From positions 1 through 64,000 of the forward strand of contig JBMTBW010000001.1 of the NCBI GenBank assembly GCA_049430265.1: 64,000 nucleotides of DNA. Reading direction: 5' to 3'. The notes beneath the pieces are model-generated. The model was not told the origin of the DNA. It ran no database searches and saw nothing but the letters and a program-made list of their open reading frames with translations. This DNA is from MAG-120802 sp049430265. GTDB lineage: Bacteria > Actinomycetota > Actinomycetes > Nanopelagicales > Nanopelagicaceae. Shown here piece after piece: positions 9,108-18,319 of the stretch. A program made the translations under genes and the position numbers. The number at the start of each line of letters is the position of its first letter. Within the stretch, counting starts at the first letter, position 1.

Positions 9108-9545
9108 GTGAGTAACTCATCAACGCCAGTAGAGCGCACCCTGATCTTGGTTAAACCAGATGGAGTGCGTCGTGGTTTAGTTGGCGAAGTAATCAGACGC
9201 ATTGAGAGCAAGGGATATAAAATCGCTGCACTTAGAATGCTAACTGCAGATAAAGATCTTCTAGCTACTCATTATGCAGAACATCAAGGCAAACCGTTCT
9301 ATGAACCGCTTCTAGAGTTTATGTCCTCAGGTCCAATCGTTGCTCTGATTGCTGAAGGCCAGAGAGTTATTGAGGGCTTTAGATCTCTAGCAGGAGCAAC
9401 TGATCCCACGGTTGCCTCACCTGGTTCAATTCGAGGAGATTTAGCCCGTGATCAAGGAACAAAAGTTGTGCAAAATATCGTGCATGGCTCTGATTCAGTT
9501 GAATCAGCGCAGCGTGAGATAAAGATTTTCTTCCCTAACTTGTAA
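9108..9545 (+). CDS. ndk: nucleoside diphosphate kinase
   Basis: Ndk transfers the gamma-phosphate of ATP to nucleoside diphosphates by a phosphohistidine intermediate. The 145-residue product has the N-terminal LVKPDGV motif at 14-20 and the active-site histidine His126 in IVHGSDS. The start is GTG 9108, giving about eight residues more than the shortest family members. The gene lies between folC-DUF4233 and mreB, its usual place in actinobacteria. Confidence 0.96.
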   Translation: MSNSSTPVERTLILVKPDGVRRGLVGEVIRRIESKGYKIAALRMLTADKDLLATHYAEHQGKPFYEPLLEFMSSGPIVALIAEGQRVIEGFRSLAGATDPTVASPGSIRGDLARDQGTKVVQNIVHGSDSVESAQREIKIFFPNL

Positions 9546-9556
9546 GGAGCGATTAA

Positions 9557-10597
9557 ATGGCAAAGTTCAAATCTGACTGGTCCTTCCTAGGACGAGACAT
9601 GGCTATAGATTTAGGAACAGCAAATACCTTGGTTTATGTTCGTGGCAGAGGTATCGTTCTTAATGAGCCAAGCGTGGTTGCCGTTAATCAAGATACTGGC
9701 GCAGTTCTTGCAGTTGGAACTGAAGCCAAGAAAATGATTGGAAGAACGCCAGGAAATATTGTTGCCATTCGCCCTCTTAAAGATGGCGTTATTGCTGACT
9801 TTGATACCACTGCTCTAATGATTAAGTATTTTATTCGCCAAGTTCATAAGCGCACCTATCTTGCCAAGCCAAGAATTGTTATCTGTGTTCCTTCAGGAAT
9901 TACTGGAGTTGAGCAGCGCGCGGTCAAAGATGCCGGATATGAAGCGGGAGCAAGAAAGGTCTACATAATTGAGGAGCCAATGGCAGCAGCAATTGGCGCT
10001 GGTCTTCCAATCCATGAACCAACTGGAAACATGGTGGTTGATATTGGCGGTGGAACTACAGAAGTTGCCGTGATTTCACTTGGCGGGATTGTCTCTGCTT
10101 TATCAATTCGTGTTGGTGGAGATGAGATTGATCATGCCATTATTAATTGGGTTAAGAAGGAGTTCTCGCTATTACTTGGTGAGCGCACGGCTGAAGAGAT
10201 AAAGATGGCAATTGGATCCGCATATCCTCTTCGTGATGAACCAGATGCTGAAATTAGAGGAAGAGATTTAGCAACAGGGCTACCAAAAACAATCGTTGTT
10301 TCATCTGAAGATATCCGTAAAGCAATTGAAGAACCAGTAAATGCAATTGTTAATGCTGTTAAGGGAACCCTTGATAAGACTCCACCAGAGTTAGCGGCAG
10401 ATTTAATGGATCGCGGAATCGTGTTAACTGGCGGAGGAGCCCTACTTAAAGGCTTAGATGAAAGATTGCGCCATGAAACAAATATGCCGATTCACATTGC
10501 AGATCGACCACTAAATGCTGTGGTTGAAGGATCTGGAAAGTGCGTTGAAGAGTTTGAGGCGCTAGAGAAAGTTCTGATCTCCGAGCCTCGCCGTTAG
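9557..10597 (+). CDS. mreB: rod-shape-determining actin homologue MreB
   Basis: MreB forms membrane-associated filaments that guide lateral wall synthesis. The 346-residue protein has the phosphate-1 motif IDLGTANTLVY near residues 17-27, the second phosphate loop VVDIGGGTTEVAV around 160-172, and the adenosine motif GIVLTGGGALL near 290. ATG 9557 follows AAGGAG. It begins a tight run mreB-mreC-mreD-mrdA-rodA with gaps of 0-7 bp or overlaps, so the whole elongasome is probably made from one transcript. Its presence predicts a rod-shaped cell. Confidence 0.97.
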   Translation: MAKFKSDWSFLGRDMAIDLGTANTLVYVRGRGIVLNEPSVVAVNQDTGAVLAVGTEAKKMIGRTPGNIVAIRPLKDGVIADFDTTALMIKYFIRQVHKRTYLAKPRIVICVPSGITGVEQRAVKDAGYEAGARKVYIIEEPMAAAIGAGLPIHEPTGNMVVDIGGGTTEVAVISLGGIVSALSIRVGGDEIDHAIINWVKKEFSLLLGERTAEEIKMAIGSAYPLRDEPDAEIRGRDLATGLPKTIVVSSEDIRKAIEEPVNAIVNAVKGTLDKTPPELAADLMDRGIVLTGGGALLKGLDERLRHETNMPIHIADRPLNAVVEGSGKCVEEFEALEKVLISEPRR

Positions 10598-10604
10598 TTA
10601 GCAC

Positions 10605-11522
10605 ATGGCAACTCGAGGATCTAATAGAAGTAGGCTCCTTTGGATCTCACTATTGGTGACCTCGCTTTTCATTATCACTCTTGATTTAAGGGGAGTAAGT
10701 CTTCTCTCATCGCTTAGAAGTGGTACTCAAAGTGTTTTAGCTCCTGTCGAGCGGCTAGCAAATAATTTCTTCTCACCAGTTGGTAATTTTTTCTCCGAGG
10801 TCAGTAATTTAGGCAGAAGTAAAGCAAAAATAGAGAAGTTAGAAGAAGAGAATCAAGAGTTAAAGAGTCAAGTTATTTTCAATGAAAATACCCTAGCGCA
10901 ACTAGAGTCGCTAAAAGGCGTTTTGGATCTGGCTGGCAAAGCTCGCTATAAGACAGTGTCTGCAAGAGTGATTAGCAAAGGCGGAACGGGAACATTTAGT
11001 GAAACTATAGTTTTAGATATTGGCAGTGATTCTGGAGTAAGACGAGATATGACAGTCATTGCAGCGGGCGGACTTGTCGGAGTAGTTAAATCAACTACTG
11101 CTTCATCATCAATTGTGCTTTTAATGAATGATCCATCTTTTCGAATTGGCGTAAGGGTTGCTGGAAAGCAAGATATGGGAATCCTGCTTGGACAGGGAGA
11201 TAAGAGCTACTCACTTCAGATGCTAAGTGCAACCGCAGCAATTAGCGTTGGTGATGTTTTGCTCGCACGTGGAAGTTCTGGAGATAAGCCCTTTGTTCCA
11301 GGAGTGCCGGTTGGAAGAATTAGTTATGTTGAAAATACCGTTGGCCAATTAACAAAAGAGGGAAGGGTTAATGGATTTGTTGACCTAAATTCTCTCTCAG
11401 TGGTGAGCGTAGTCTTATCAGCAGTTGCCGGAGATCCTGGCGATGCCTTAGTGCCTCAAGCCCCAAGGCCTGCTCCAACAGTTACGGTATTTGTAACACC
11501 TAGCCCAACGCCAAAGGAATAA
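10605..11522 (+). CDS. mreC: rod-shape-determining protein MreC
   Basis: MreC links cytoplasmic MreB to the periplasmic wall-synthesis enzymes. The 305-residue product has one N-terminal membrane segment at about 11-32, a coiled coil at about 65-105 (EKLEEENQELKSQ), and the beta-rich MreC domain to about residue 275. The C-terminal tail is Pro/Thr-rich. The gene sits 7 bp after mreB and 4 bp before mreD. Architecture, length and location agree. Confidence 0.93.
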   Translation: MATRGSNRSRLLWISLLVTSLFIITLDLRGVSLLSSLRSGTQSVLAPVERLANNFFSPVGNFFSEVSNLGRSKAKIEKLEEENQELKSQVIFNENTLAQLESLKGVLDLAGKARYKTVSARVISKGGTGTFSETIVLDIGSDSGVRRDMTVIAAGGLVGVVKSTTASSSIVLLMNDPSFRIGVRVAGKQDMGILLGQGDKSYSLQMLSATAAISVGDVLLARGSSGDKPFVPGVPVGRISYVENTVGQLTKEGRVNGFVDLNSLSVVSVVLSAVAGDPGDALVPQAPRPAPTVTVFVTPSPTPKE

Positions 11523-11526
11523 GGCT

Positions 11527-12045
11527 ATGGAGATTAATCGCCTGCCAAAAGTCCTGCTAATTTTTCTTTCTCTCTTCCTTTTGCAAGAGGCTGTAATTAA
11601 TCAGATTAATTTTTTAGTTGCAGGATTTTCACTATATCTTGCATTTTTTATGGCCTGGATAATTCAAGATCAGAGAAATAGCGCTGTAGTTACTGGATTT
11701 ATAGCTGGTTTGATTCTGGATCTATCTCCAACTCTTGAAGCACCTTTTGGGCTATGGACACTAGTGCTTACCTCGATGAGTTATCTGCTAGCAAGTAATG
11801 TTAGAGCGGCCCTAGATGCTGAGTTAAGCCCGCTAGTAATGCTAAGTGTTGCAGTCATAGCAAGCTCATTTGCTTTAATCCTCTTCTTATTATTTGGCGC
11901 AATCTTGGGTCAAGAAGTTGGCTCTGCCTCATATTTAATTAGAAGTATTTCTGGAAATGCTCTTTGGAGCGCCCTACTTTCACCTCTTTATATCCCGCTT
12001 GCAATGAAGCTATATAAAGTCACACTAACCGCAAGGCAGCGATAA
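11527..12045 (+). CDS. mreD: rod-shape-determining protein MreD
   Basis: The 172-residue product is almost entirely hydrophobic, with five to six predicted membrane helices, as expected of MreD, the integral membrane partner of MreC. Sequence signatures are weak in this family, so the call rests on topology, length and position between mreC and the PBP2 gene. The stop codon directly abuts the ATG of mrdA. Confidence 0.88.
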   Translation: MEINRLPKVLLIFLSLFLLQEAVINQINFLVAGFSLYLAFFMAWIIQDQRNSAVVTGFIAGLILDLSPTLEAPFGLWTLVLTSMSYLLASNVRAALDAELSPLVMLSVAVIASSFALILFLLFGAILGQEVGSASYLIRSISGNALWSALLSPLYIPLAMKLYKVTLTARQR

Positions 12046-14112
12046 ATGAGAGATCGTTCAGCGCTAACACTTCTTGTTGCTCAAGTATTGGTTATCTCGC
12101 TGATGCTATCTTTATTTGGCCGACTTTTTTATCTTCAGATTGCAGACGGTCCGCGCTATCAAGAAGCGGCACTTGATATTCAAAGCAGAGATATCGTCAC
12201 TCCAGCTCTTCGTGGGTTGATTGTCGATCATGAAGGAAATGCTCTTGCAACCAATAAAGCAGGGCTAATGGTCACAGCTGATCGATCAGTTCTAGATAAG
12301 TTAGAAGATAAAGGAGTTTCAGTATTAACTAGAGTGGCAGAGGTTTTAAAACTGGAATACAACGATATCTACACCAGAACTAGGCTCTGCGGCGAGCTAG
12401 CAAGTGGTGAGCGAAATGGATGCTGGAATGGAAATCGCTATCAACCAATTCCAATAACCAAAGATGCAAGTGAGAATCAAGTATTTACAATTCTAGAAAA
12501 ATCGGACCTCTTTCCTGGAATCGACGCTAAACCAGTTTCAATCCGCTCCTATCCATCACTTGCCGGGCAGAAAGCTACCCATGTGCTGGGCTATTTGGGG
12601 CCCATTACCGAAAAGAATCTAAATAATGAAGAAGGAAAACGATATTATCGAAATGAATTAATTGGTAAAGCTGGAATCGAATTGCTCTACGATGAACAAC
12701 TGCGCGGAGTTCCTGGAATTAGGACTGTAATTGTTGATCGTAAAGAAATAGTTAGACAAGAATCACTCAATAGGGCGCCAGTGCCAGGTAATCATCTAGT
12801 TCTAAACCTCAATGCTAAATTACAAGCTGCAGTTGAAGTAGAACTCAAAGATGCAGTCTTTCGCGCAAGGGCTAATGGATATCGCGGAGATTCTGGGGCT
12901 GCCATTGTTATGGATGTGAAGACTGGCGATGTTCTAGCGATGGCCTCATATCCTGATTATGATTTAAATATTTGGGAAAATGGAATCACTGTTAGTCAGG
13001 CAAAAGATCTCTATAGCGAAAAGAGTGGAGTACCAGCGCTATCACGGGCGATCCAAGGTGAATTTGCTCCAGCCTCAACATTTAAAGTCATCTCACTCTC
13101 TGCAGCAGTTGATGCTGGATATAGCCTTAAAACGACTTATGAGTGTCCAGCTGAAGTTCAAATCGGTGATAGAACTTTTAAGAATTTTGATAGCAAGGCT
13201 GCCGGGCGAATCAGTATGACAACTGCTATGGCAATTTCTTGCGACTCAATCTGGTATCAGATTGCCTATGACGAATGGGTTCGAGATGGCGGGTTAAAGC
13301 CAAAACCAAGCCCAAATGATTACTTCTTCGATTCGGCAAAGGGATTTGGGGTAGGGAAAAAGACCGGAGTTGATCTTCCTTCCGAGTTATCAGGACGTCT
13401 TCCAGATAGGCAGTGGAAGTTAAACTGGTATGAAAAGAATAAGGATTTCTACTGTAATTACACTGAAAAGGCTAAGAAATCTCAGCTCACTCCATATCTT
13501 ATTGAGATTGCCCGAGAGAATTGCCTTGATGGCGACAAAGTCAGAGCGGGAGATATGGTCAACTTCTCAATCGGCCAGGGAGATACTTTGATGACGCCTT
13601 TGCAATTAGCTGTTGCCTATTCAGCTCTTGCTAATGGTGGCAAGTTAATGGTGCCAAAGGTTGCCAAGGCAATTGTTGAGCCAAGCGGCAGAGTAGTAAA
13701 GGAATTTAAACCAGAGATCAGTGGTCGCCTTCCCATTAAGAAATCAACTTTAAAATTTCTGCAAAATTCACTTCGAGCAGTGGTTACCTCAGGCACTGCA
13801 ACTGGGGCATTCTCTGGAGTTGGAGTTGAGGTAAGTGGAAAAACTGGAACCGGTCAGGTGTTTGGTAGAAATCTTGATGGCTCAAGTAAAGATGACACTT
13901 CTTGGTTTGCCTCTTATGCTCCAAGTAAGAAACCAGAATATGCCGTTGTGATGATGGTAAGTCAGGGTGGTTTTGGTGCCAGCACTAGTGGCGTTGGAGT
14001 GAGAAAAATCTACGAACATATCTTTGGCACCAATGGCCGCATAGCAATATTTCCTAATGGAACACCGAAAAAACTTCCAAGAATTGATTCTGCGAAGGTA
14101 GCGCTGCCATGA
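12046..14112 (+). CDS. mrdA: penicillin-binding protein 2 (elongation transpeptidase)
   Basis: PBP2 cross-links peptidoglycan during elongation and works with the RodA polymerase. The 688-residue class B PBP has an N-terminal membrane anchor at about 8-30, a dimerisation/pedestal domain to about 280, and a transpeptidase domain. The active-site serine and lysine are Ser344 and Lys347 in the ASTFK motif. The second motif is Ser398-Cys-Asp400, the SxD form seen in the PBP2 group, and the third is Lys599-Thr-Gly601. It follows mreD without a gap and overlaps rodA by 4 bp. Confidence 0.95.
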   Translation: MRDRSALTLLVAQVLVISLMLSLFGRLFYLQIADGPRYQEAALDIQSRDIVTPALRGLIVDHEGNALATNKAGLMVTADRSVLDKLEDKGVSVLTRVAEVLKLEYNDIYTRTRLCGELASGERNGCWNGNRYQPIPITKDASENQVFTILEKSDLFPGIDAKPVSIRSYPSLAGQKATHVLGYLGPITEKNLNNEEGKRYYRNELIGKAGIELLYDEQLRGVPGIRTVIVDRKEIVRQESLNRAPVPGNHLVLNLNAKLQAAVEVELKDAVFRARANGYRGDSGAAIVMDVKTGDVLAMASYPDYDLNIWENGITVSQAKDLYSEKSGVPALSRAIQGEFAPASTFKVISLSAAVDAGYSLKTTYECPAEVQIGDRTFKNFDSKAAGRISMTTAMAISCDSIWYQIAYDEWVRDGGLKPKPSPNDYFFDSAKGFGVGKKTGVDLPSELSGRLPDRQWKLNWYEKNKDFYCNYTEKAKKSQLTPYLIEIARENCLDGDKVRAGDMVNFSIGQGDTLMTPLQLAVAYSALANGGKLMVPKVAKAIVEPSGRVVKEFKPEISGRLPIKKSTLKFLQNSLRAVVTSGTATGAFSGVGVEVSGKTGTGQVFGRNLDGSSKDDTSWFASYAPSKKPEYAVVMMVSQGGFGASTSGVGVRKIYEHIFGTNGRIAIFPNGTPKKLPRIDSAKVALP

Positions 14113-15251
14113 AAGTTTCCCTAAAAGGTCAGAGTAAAAAAGGATTCTTTGCAGGAACTGATCAAGTTTTGAACTTGGCAGTCTTCATGCTTCTCTTGAT
14201 TGGCATTGTCTTGGTTTATGCAGCGACTAGAGATTGGTTTGCTGCTAATGGACTAGATCCTGAGTACTACCTAAAGCGCCAGATTGTTAATGTCATTATT
14301 GGTATTGCTCTGGCCTATGGCACAACTCTTGTTGATTACCGCCTTCTTCGGGCCTACACACCATTTCTCTGGGGCTTTGGCGTATTGGGTCTTATTGCAG
14401 TATTGATTCCTGGACTTGGTTCAACAGTTAATGGCGCTCGCTCTTGGATTTCATTTCCAGGGGGCTTGCAATTTCAGCCAGCAGAGCTAGCAAAGATTTC
14501 AATTATTGTTGGAATGGCTCTCATTCTCTCAGAGCGCATGGCAGGAGAGGATCGACCAAGTGATCGGCAAGTCTTGCAAGCGCTAGGAGTTGCAGCGCTT
14601 CCAATTATTTTGATTGTTGCTCAGCCAGATTTAGGAACTGTGCTAATAATCTCTGCAGCGGTGATAACAATGATTGCACTCTCCGGCGCATCTCTTTATT
14701 GGGTGATTGGACTTCTAATTGCTGGAGTTGTTGGCGTCTATATTGCAATTGCTAGCGGCGAAGTGAGTGAGTATCAATTAAATCGCCTAAAATCTTTTGT
14801 TGATCCTTCAGCAGATCCGCAGGCAAGTGGCTATCAATTAAGACAGGCTCGCATCACTATTGGTTCAGGCGGCTTACTTGGTAAAGGTTTATTTGATGGG
14901 CCACAGACCAATGGACGATTTGTTCCAGAGCAACAGACAGACTTTATTTTTACAGTCGCGGGCGAGGAGTTAGGTTTTCTTGGCTCTTCATTTATTTTGC
15001 TACTTTATTTCATAGTCTTGATGCGAGCCTTTGCAATTGCAAGAGCTACCACAGATCTCTTTGGCAAAATGGTCTGTATCGGTGTGGTTGCTTGGTTCTC
15101 ATTTCAAATCTTTGAAAATATTGGAATGACAATGGGGCTTATGCCAATGACCGGGGTTCCACTCCTATTTCTCTCCTATGGGGGCTCTGCAATGTTTGCT
15201 AATTTGATCGCTATTGGCCTATTGCAAAATGTCTATCAAAGGACGCGATAA
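14109..15251 (+). CDS. rodA: RodA, SEDS peptidoglycan glycosyltransferase
   Basis: RodA polymerises lipid II glycan strands in the elongasome. The 380-residue SEDS-family protein has about ten membrane segments, the NGARSWI segment near residue 113, the FVPEQQTDFIF loop near 272, and the C-terminal GVPLLFLSYGGS motif near 352. The start overlaps the PBP2 gene in ATGA, matching the physical partnership of the two enzymes. FtsW is the alternative in the family, but adjacency to mreBCD-mrdA favours RodA. Confidence 0.94.
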   Translation: MKVSLKGQSKKGFFAGTDQVLNLAVFMLLLIGIVLVYAATRDWFAANGLDPEYYLKRQIVNVIIGIALAYGTTLVDYRLLRAYTPFLWGFGVLGLIAVLIPGLGSTVNGARSWISFPGGLQFQPAELAKISIIVGMALILSERMAGEDRPSDRQVLQALGVAALPIILIVAQPDLGTVLIISAAVITMIALSGASLYWVIGLLIAGVVGVYIAIASGEVSEYQLNRLKSFVDPSADPQASGYQLRQARITIGSGGLLGKGLFDGPQTNGRFVPEQQTDFIFTVAGEELGFLGSSFILLLYFIVLMRAFAIARATTDLFGKMVCIGVVAWFSFQIFENIGMTMGLMPMTGVPLLFLSYGGSAMFANLIAIGLLQNVYQRTR

Positions 15252-15263
15252 GAGCTGCTTTTG

Positions 15264-15277
15264 CGCCTAATTAGGCG
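15264..15277 (+). terminator. possible weak terminator after rodA
   Basis: A perfect 14-bp palindrome (CGCCTAATTAGGCG) lies 12 bp after the rodA stop and can form a 5-bp hairpin with a 4-nt loop. It is followed by AAGGCTTT rather than a proper T-run, so termination would be inefficient at best. It could also be a protein-binding site. Confidence 0.3.
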
Positions 15278-15328
15278 AAGGCTTTAACTATCTGCCATAC
15301 TTACCCAGTTCGAAGTCGCCTCACGTTC

Positions 15329-15426
15329 TTGAGGTCGCCAAGACCGCTCTTTAGGTGCGGTCGGCAGATCCGGAAAAAAAGGCGCCACCACAGATTTTTT
15401 AGCAAATGCTTTTAACAAAAGCGTTT
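15329..15426 (+). promoter_or_regulatory. structured 5' leader of the RNase E/G gene
   Basis: The 204-bp spacer before rne holds no convincing ORF. It contains a stem GACCGC/GCGGTC (15342-15347 with 15357-15362), an A7 run at 15374-15380, a T6 run at 15395-15400, and a hairpin AAATGCTTTT-AAC-AAAAGCGTTT at 15404-15426 about 30 nt before the start codon. A promoter-like CATACT lies at 15296-15301 with no good -35. RNase E controls its own mRNA through its 5' UTR in Escherichia coli; a similar role is possible here but unproven. Confidence 0.4.
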
Positions 15427-15455
15427 ATGAAAACTTATAAGAAGGATTTGATCGT

Positions 15456-17555
15456 ATGGCCGAAGAGCCAAAAAAAGTGCGTAAGCGCGCTGTAAAGAAA
15501 AGCGCGAGTAAAGCAGTAGAGCAGAGCGAGAGCGCTCCTGCTGTTAAAGAGAAGAAATCAAAAGCCGGGGTAATCCCAGCTCCAATATTTCAAGCAGCTC
15601 CCGTTGCTGCCGCCCCAAAGGCAAAGCCAGCAACAACAAAACCTGCTGCAAAGAGCTCAGCTGAAGTCTCTGGCGAGAGTGAGGCGGAGAGAGAAAATCG
15701 CCGTCGCCGTCGCCGCAGAGGAGGCCGTTCTCGTCGCAGGCTAGAAAAAGATGAAAGTCCTACAACCAGTTCAGAGCTAAGCCAAGGCCCAAGTAGTGAT
15801 TCTGAAGTTAGCGTCGGATTTAAGAAACGCCGTCGCCGTCGTCGCTCAGGTGCTGATGGTGTAGCGCCAGGTGAAAAAATTGAAGAAGATGGCGTCTTAA
15901 CTGTAGTTAAGGTGCGCGAGCCTCGTCCGGTTCAAGAAAAACCGGTTAGAGAGAAGAAGAGCTTTGATCGCCCACCTCGTCGTTTTAAAGATCGCGATAG
16001 AGATAGAGGTCGAGAGAAACCTCGCTACAACGATTATCGTGAAAATCGTCGCCGCGGAACAATTCTTACCGATGCAGAATTTCTTGCACGACGTGAATCT
16101 GTAGATCGTGAAATGTTAGTTCGCCAGCAAGGCGATAGAACTCAGATTGCTATTTTGGAAGATAAAGTTTTAGTTGAGCATTACGTCAATCGCAATAGCA
16201 ATATCTCCTATGTTGGAAACGTCTATCTTGGAAAAGTCCAGAACGTTTTACCTTCAATGGAAGCTGCCTTCGTTGATATCGGCAAGGGACGAAATGCAGT
16301 TTTATATGCTGGCGAAGTTAATTGGGACGCAGCAGGCCTTGCTGATAATCAAGAGCGAAAGATTGAGAAAGTTCTAAAAACTGGTCAATCAGTATTAGTT
16401 CAAGTAACTAAGGATCCAATTGGTCAAAAGGGCGCTCGCTTAACCAGTCAGATCTCACTTCCTGGTCGTTATTTGGTTTATGTGCCAGGTGGGGGAATGA
16501 GCGGAATCTCAAGACGACTTGCAGATACTGAGCGCTCGCGCTTAAAAGAAATTCTCAAAGGTCTAATCACCGATGAAGAGGGCGTAATTGTTAGAACTGC
16601 TGCAGAGGGAGCAAGCGATGAAGAGCTTACTCGCGATGTAATTCGCCTAAAGGCGCAATGGGATGACATTAAGGCAAAGTCTGAAAACACCAGCACTTCA
16701 GCCCCATCACTTCTTTATGGTGAGCCTGATCTAACAGTTCGAGTAATTAGAGATATCTTCAATGAAGATTTCCGCAAGCTCACAGTACAAGGAAGCGATG
16801 CTTGGGATGATATTAATAATTATCTTGGACATATCGCCCCTGAGCTTTTAACAAAGATAGAAAAATATAGCCAAGGCAATGATCTCTTTGTTGAAAACAG
16901 AATCGATGAGCAGCTGGCTAAAGCACTAGACCGCAAGGTCTATCTACCATCTGGAGGCTCACTAGTTATTGATCGCACCGAGGCTATGGTGGTTATTGAT
17001 GTCAACACTGGAAAGTTCATCGGTAAAGGTGGAAATCTAGAAGAGACTGTCACTAAAAATAACCTTGAAGCAGCAGAGGAAATTGCTCGTCAATTAAGGC
17101 TTCGAGATTTGGGTGGAATTATCGTTATCGACTTTATCGATATGATTTTAGAATCAAATCGCGAGCAGGTACTACGCAGATTAGTTGAGTGTTTAGGAAG
17201 AGATAGAACTAAGCATCAAGTAGCTGAAGTAACGTCACTTGGTTTAGTTCAAATGACTCGAAAGAGAGTTGGTCAAGGGCTAATTGAAGCCTTCTCTACA
17301 ACGTGTGATAGTTGTGGTGGTCGAGGCATTCATGTTCACATGGAGCCAGTAAATAAGAAGAGCCTTGATCGTGAATTTGTTCCAGCAAAGGTCAATAAAG
17401 AGGAGAACCTCTCATCTGATGAATCAGAAAGTGATGAGAAAGAAAGCCTGGATGAAAATGTGACTCCGGCCAAGAAAGATGGAGATTCTGGCCAAAAGAA
17501 AGGCTTTGGTAGGCGTAAACGCAGGGCTGCCAGCTCTGGAGTTGTAACGGCCTAA
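15456..17555 (+). CDS. rne: ribonuclease E/G family endoribonuclease
   Basis: This enzyme makes the initiating cuts in mRNA decay and processes rRNA. The 699-residue product begins with a disordered, strongly basic region (about 1-205) holding two Arg-rich patches such as NRRRRRRRGG near residue 82 and KKRRRRRRSG near 124. The S1 RNA-binding domain at about 235-320 follows, then the DNase I-like catalytic domain with Asp515 (VIDVNTG) and Asp559 (VIDFIDM), then the zinc-link Cys617 and Cys620 (CDSC). An acidic then basic tail ends the protein. The basic N-terminal extension is characteristic of actinobacterial RNase E. ATG 15456 is preceded by AAGGA. The gene stands before rplU-rpmA as in other actinobacteria. 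Confidence 0.94.
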   Translation: MAEEPKKVRKRAVKKSASKAVEQSESAPAVKEKKSKAGVIPAPIFQAAPVAAAPKAKPATTKPAAKSSAEVSGESEAERENRRRRRRRGGRSRRRLEKDESPTTSSELSQGPSSDSEVSVGFKKRRRRRRSGADGVAPGEKIEEDGVLTVVKVREPRPVQEKPVREKKSFDRPPRRFKDRDRDRGREKPRYNDYRENRRRGTILTDAEFLARRESVDREMLVRQQGDRTQIAILEDKVLVEHYVNRNSNISYVGNVYLGKVQNVLPSMEAAFVDIGKGRNAVLYAGEVNWDAAGLADNQERKIEKVLKTGQSVLVQVTKDPIGQKGARLTSQISLPGRYLVYVPGGGMSGISRRLADTERSRLKEILKGLITDEEGVIVRTAAEGASDEELTRDVIRLKAQWDDIKAKSENTSTSAPSLLYGEPDLTVRVIRDIFNEDFRKLTVQGSDAWDDINNYLGHIAPELLTKIEKYSQGNDLFVENRIDEQLAKALDRKVYLPSGGSLVIDRTEAMVVIDVNTGKFIGKGGNLEETVTKNNLEAAEEIARQLRLRDLGGIIVIDFIDMILESNREQVLRRLVECLGRDRTKHQVAEVTSLGLVQMTRKRVGQGLIEAFSTTCDSCGGRGIHVHMEPVNKKSLDREFVPAKVNKEENLSSDESESDEKESLDENVTPAKKDGDSGQKKGFGRRKRRAASSGVVTA

Positions 17556-17562
17556 CTCAGTT

Positions 17563-17592
17563 TGACCCTAGATGGGCTCAATCCGTAACCTA
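17563..17592 (+). promoter_or_regulatory. promoter for rplU-rpmA
   Basis: TTGACC at 17563-17568 and TAACCT at 17587-17592 are separated by 18 bp, a good vegetative-sigma match. The predicted start is near 17599, leaving a leader of about 50 nt before the GTG of rplU. The leader contains a CCCT...AGGG pairing that might form a small hairpin. Confidence 0.6.
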
Positions 17593-17650
17593 TGCCCCTG
17601 CCCCGATAAGGGTCTTTGGCAAGAGTAGAAAAAGAAATGGAAGGACCATT

Positions 17651-17965
17651 GTGTACGCAATAGTTAAAGCTGGCGGTCGCCAGGAGAAGGTCGCTGTAGG
17701 CGATACTCTCTTTGTTGATCGTATTGATGCAGCTGCCGGTTCCACCGTCTCATTTCCTGCCGTATTAGTTGTCGATGGATCAGCAGTAACAAGTGATCCA
17801 AAGCTGCTCTCTGGAGTTAAAGTAACTGGAGAAGTTATTTCAGAGGTTAAGGGGCCAAAGATTCATATCTTGCGCTTTAAGAATAAGACTGGCTATCGCC
17901 GTCGTCAGGGTTTTCGTTCTAAGAACACTCGCGTGAAAATCACTGCGATTAATGGTGTGAAGTAA
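17651..17965 (+). CDS. rplU: 50S ribosomal protein L21
   Basis: L21 is a large-subunit protein that binds 23S rRNA. The 104-residue product starts MYAIVKAGGRQEKV and ends with the conserved KRR-type region GYRRRQGFRSKNTRV. The start is GTG 17651, with GGAAGGA a few bases upstream. It forms a pair with rpmA 14 bp downstream and has its own promoter upstream. Confidence 0.97.
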   Translation: MYAIVKAGGRQEKVAVGDTLFVDRIDAAAGSTVSFPAVLVVDGSAVTSDPKLLSGVKVTGEVISEVKGPKIHILRFKNKTGYRRRQGFRSKNTRVKITAINGVK

Positions 17966-17979
17966 AGGGGTTGGCATAA

Positions 17980-18234
17980 ATGGCATCGAAAAAAGGCGTC
18001 TCCTCAACCCGAAATGGTCGCGATTCCAATGCACAATTTCTTGGAATCAAAAGATTTGGTGGTCAGGTAGTTAACAGCGGCGAGATTCTCGTTCGCCAGC
18101 GTGGCACCAAGTTCCACCCAGGTAAGAATGTAGGAATCGGAAAAGATGACACGCTATTTGCACTTGCTTCAGGTTCAGTGGAGTTTGGCAGTGCCCGTGG
18201 TCGTCGCGTTGTAAATATCGTCCCGGTTTCCTAA
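17980..18234 (+). CDS. rpmA: 50S ribosomal protein L27
   Basis: L27 reaches the peptidyl-transferase centre with its N-terminus. The 84-residue product has the typical ASKKGVSSTRNGRDSN beginning and the GGQVVNSGEILVRQRGTKFHPG core. There is no Firmicute-type N-terminal extension requiring protease cleavage. A strong terminator 20 bp downstream separates it from obg. Confidence 0.97.
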   Translation: MASKKGVSSTRNGRDSNAQFLGIKRFGGQVVNSGEILVRQRGTKFHPGKNVGIGKDDTLFALASGSVEFGSARGRRVVNIVPVS

Positions 18235-18254
18235 GCAACGGACTTTAAAAAATT

Positions 18255-18283
18255 GCGGGTCCGTGCATACGGGCCCGCTTTTT
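18255..18283 (+). terminator. intrinsic terminator after rpmA
   Basis: The arms 18255-18264 and 18269-18278 form a GC-rich stem of ten pairs (one G-T type position) around a 4-nt GCAT loop, followed by five T. This is a canonical Rho-independent terminator closing the rplU-rpmA unit. Confidence 0.9.
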
Positions 18284-18319
18284 ACTTATCCACTTAATTT
18301 ATAGAAAGGCAAGAGTCAG

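Noticed and set aside
9557..15251. mreB-rodA cluster considered as unusual
   Set aside because: It is the standard elongasome order of rod-shaped bacteria and all catalytic motifs are intact.
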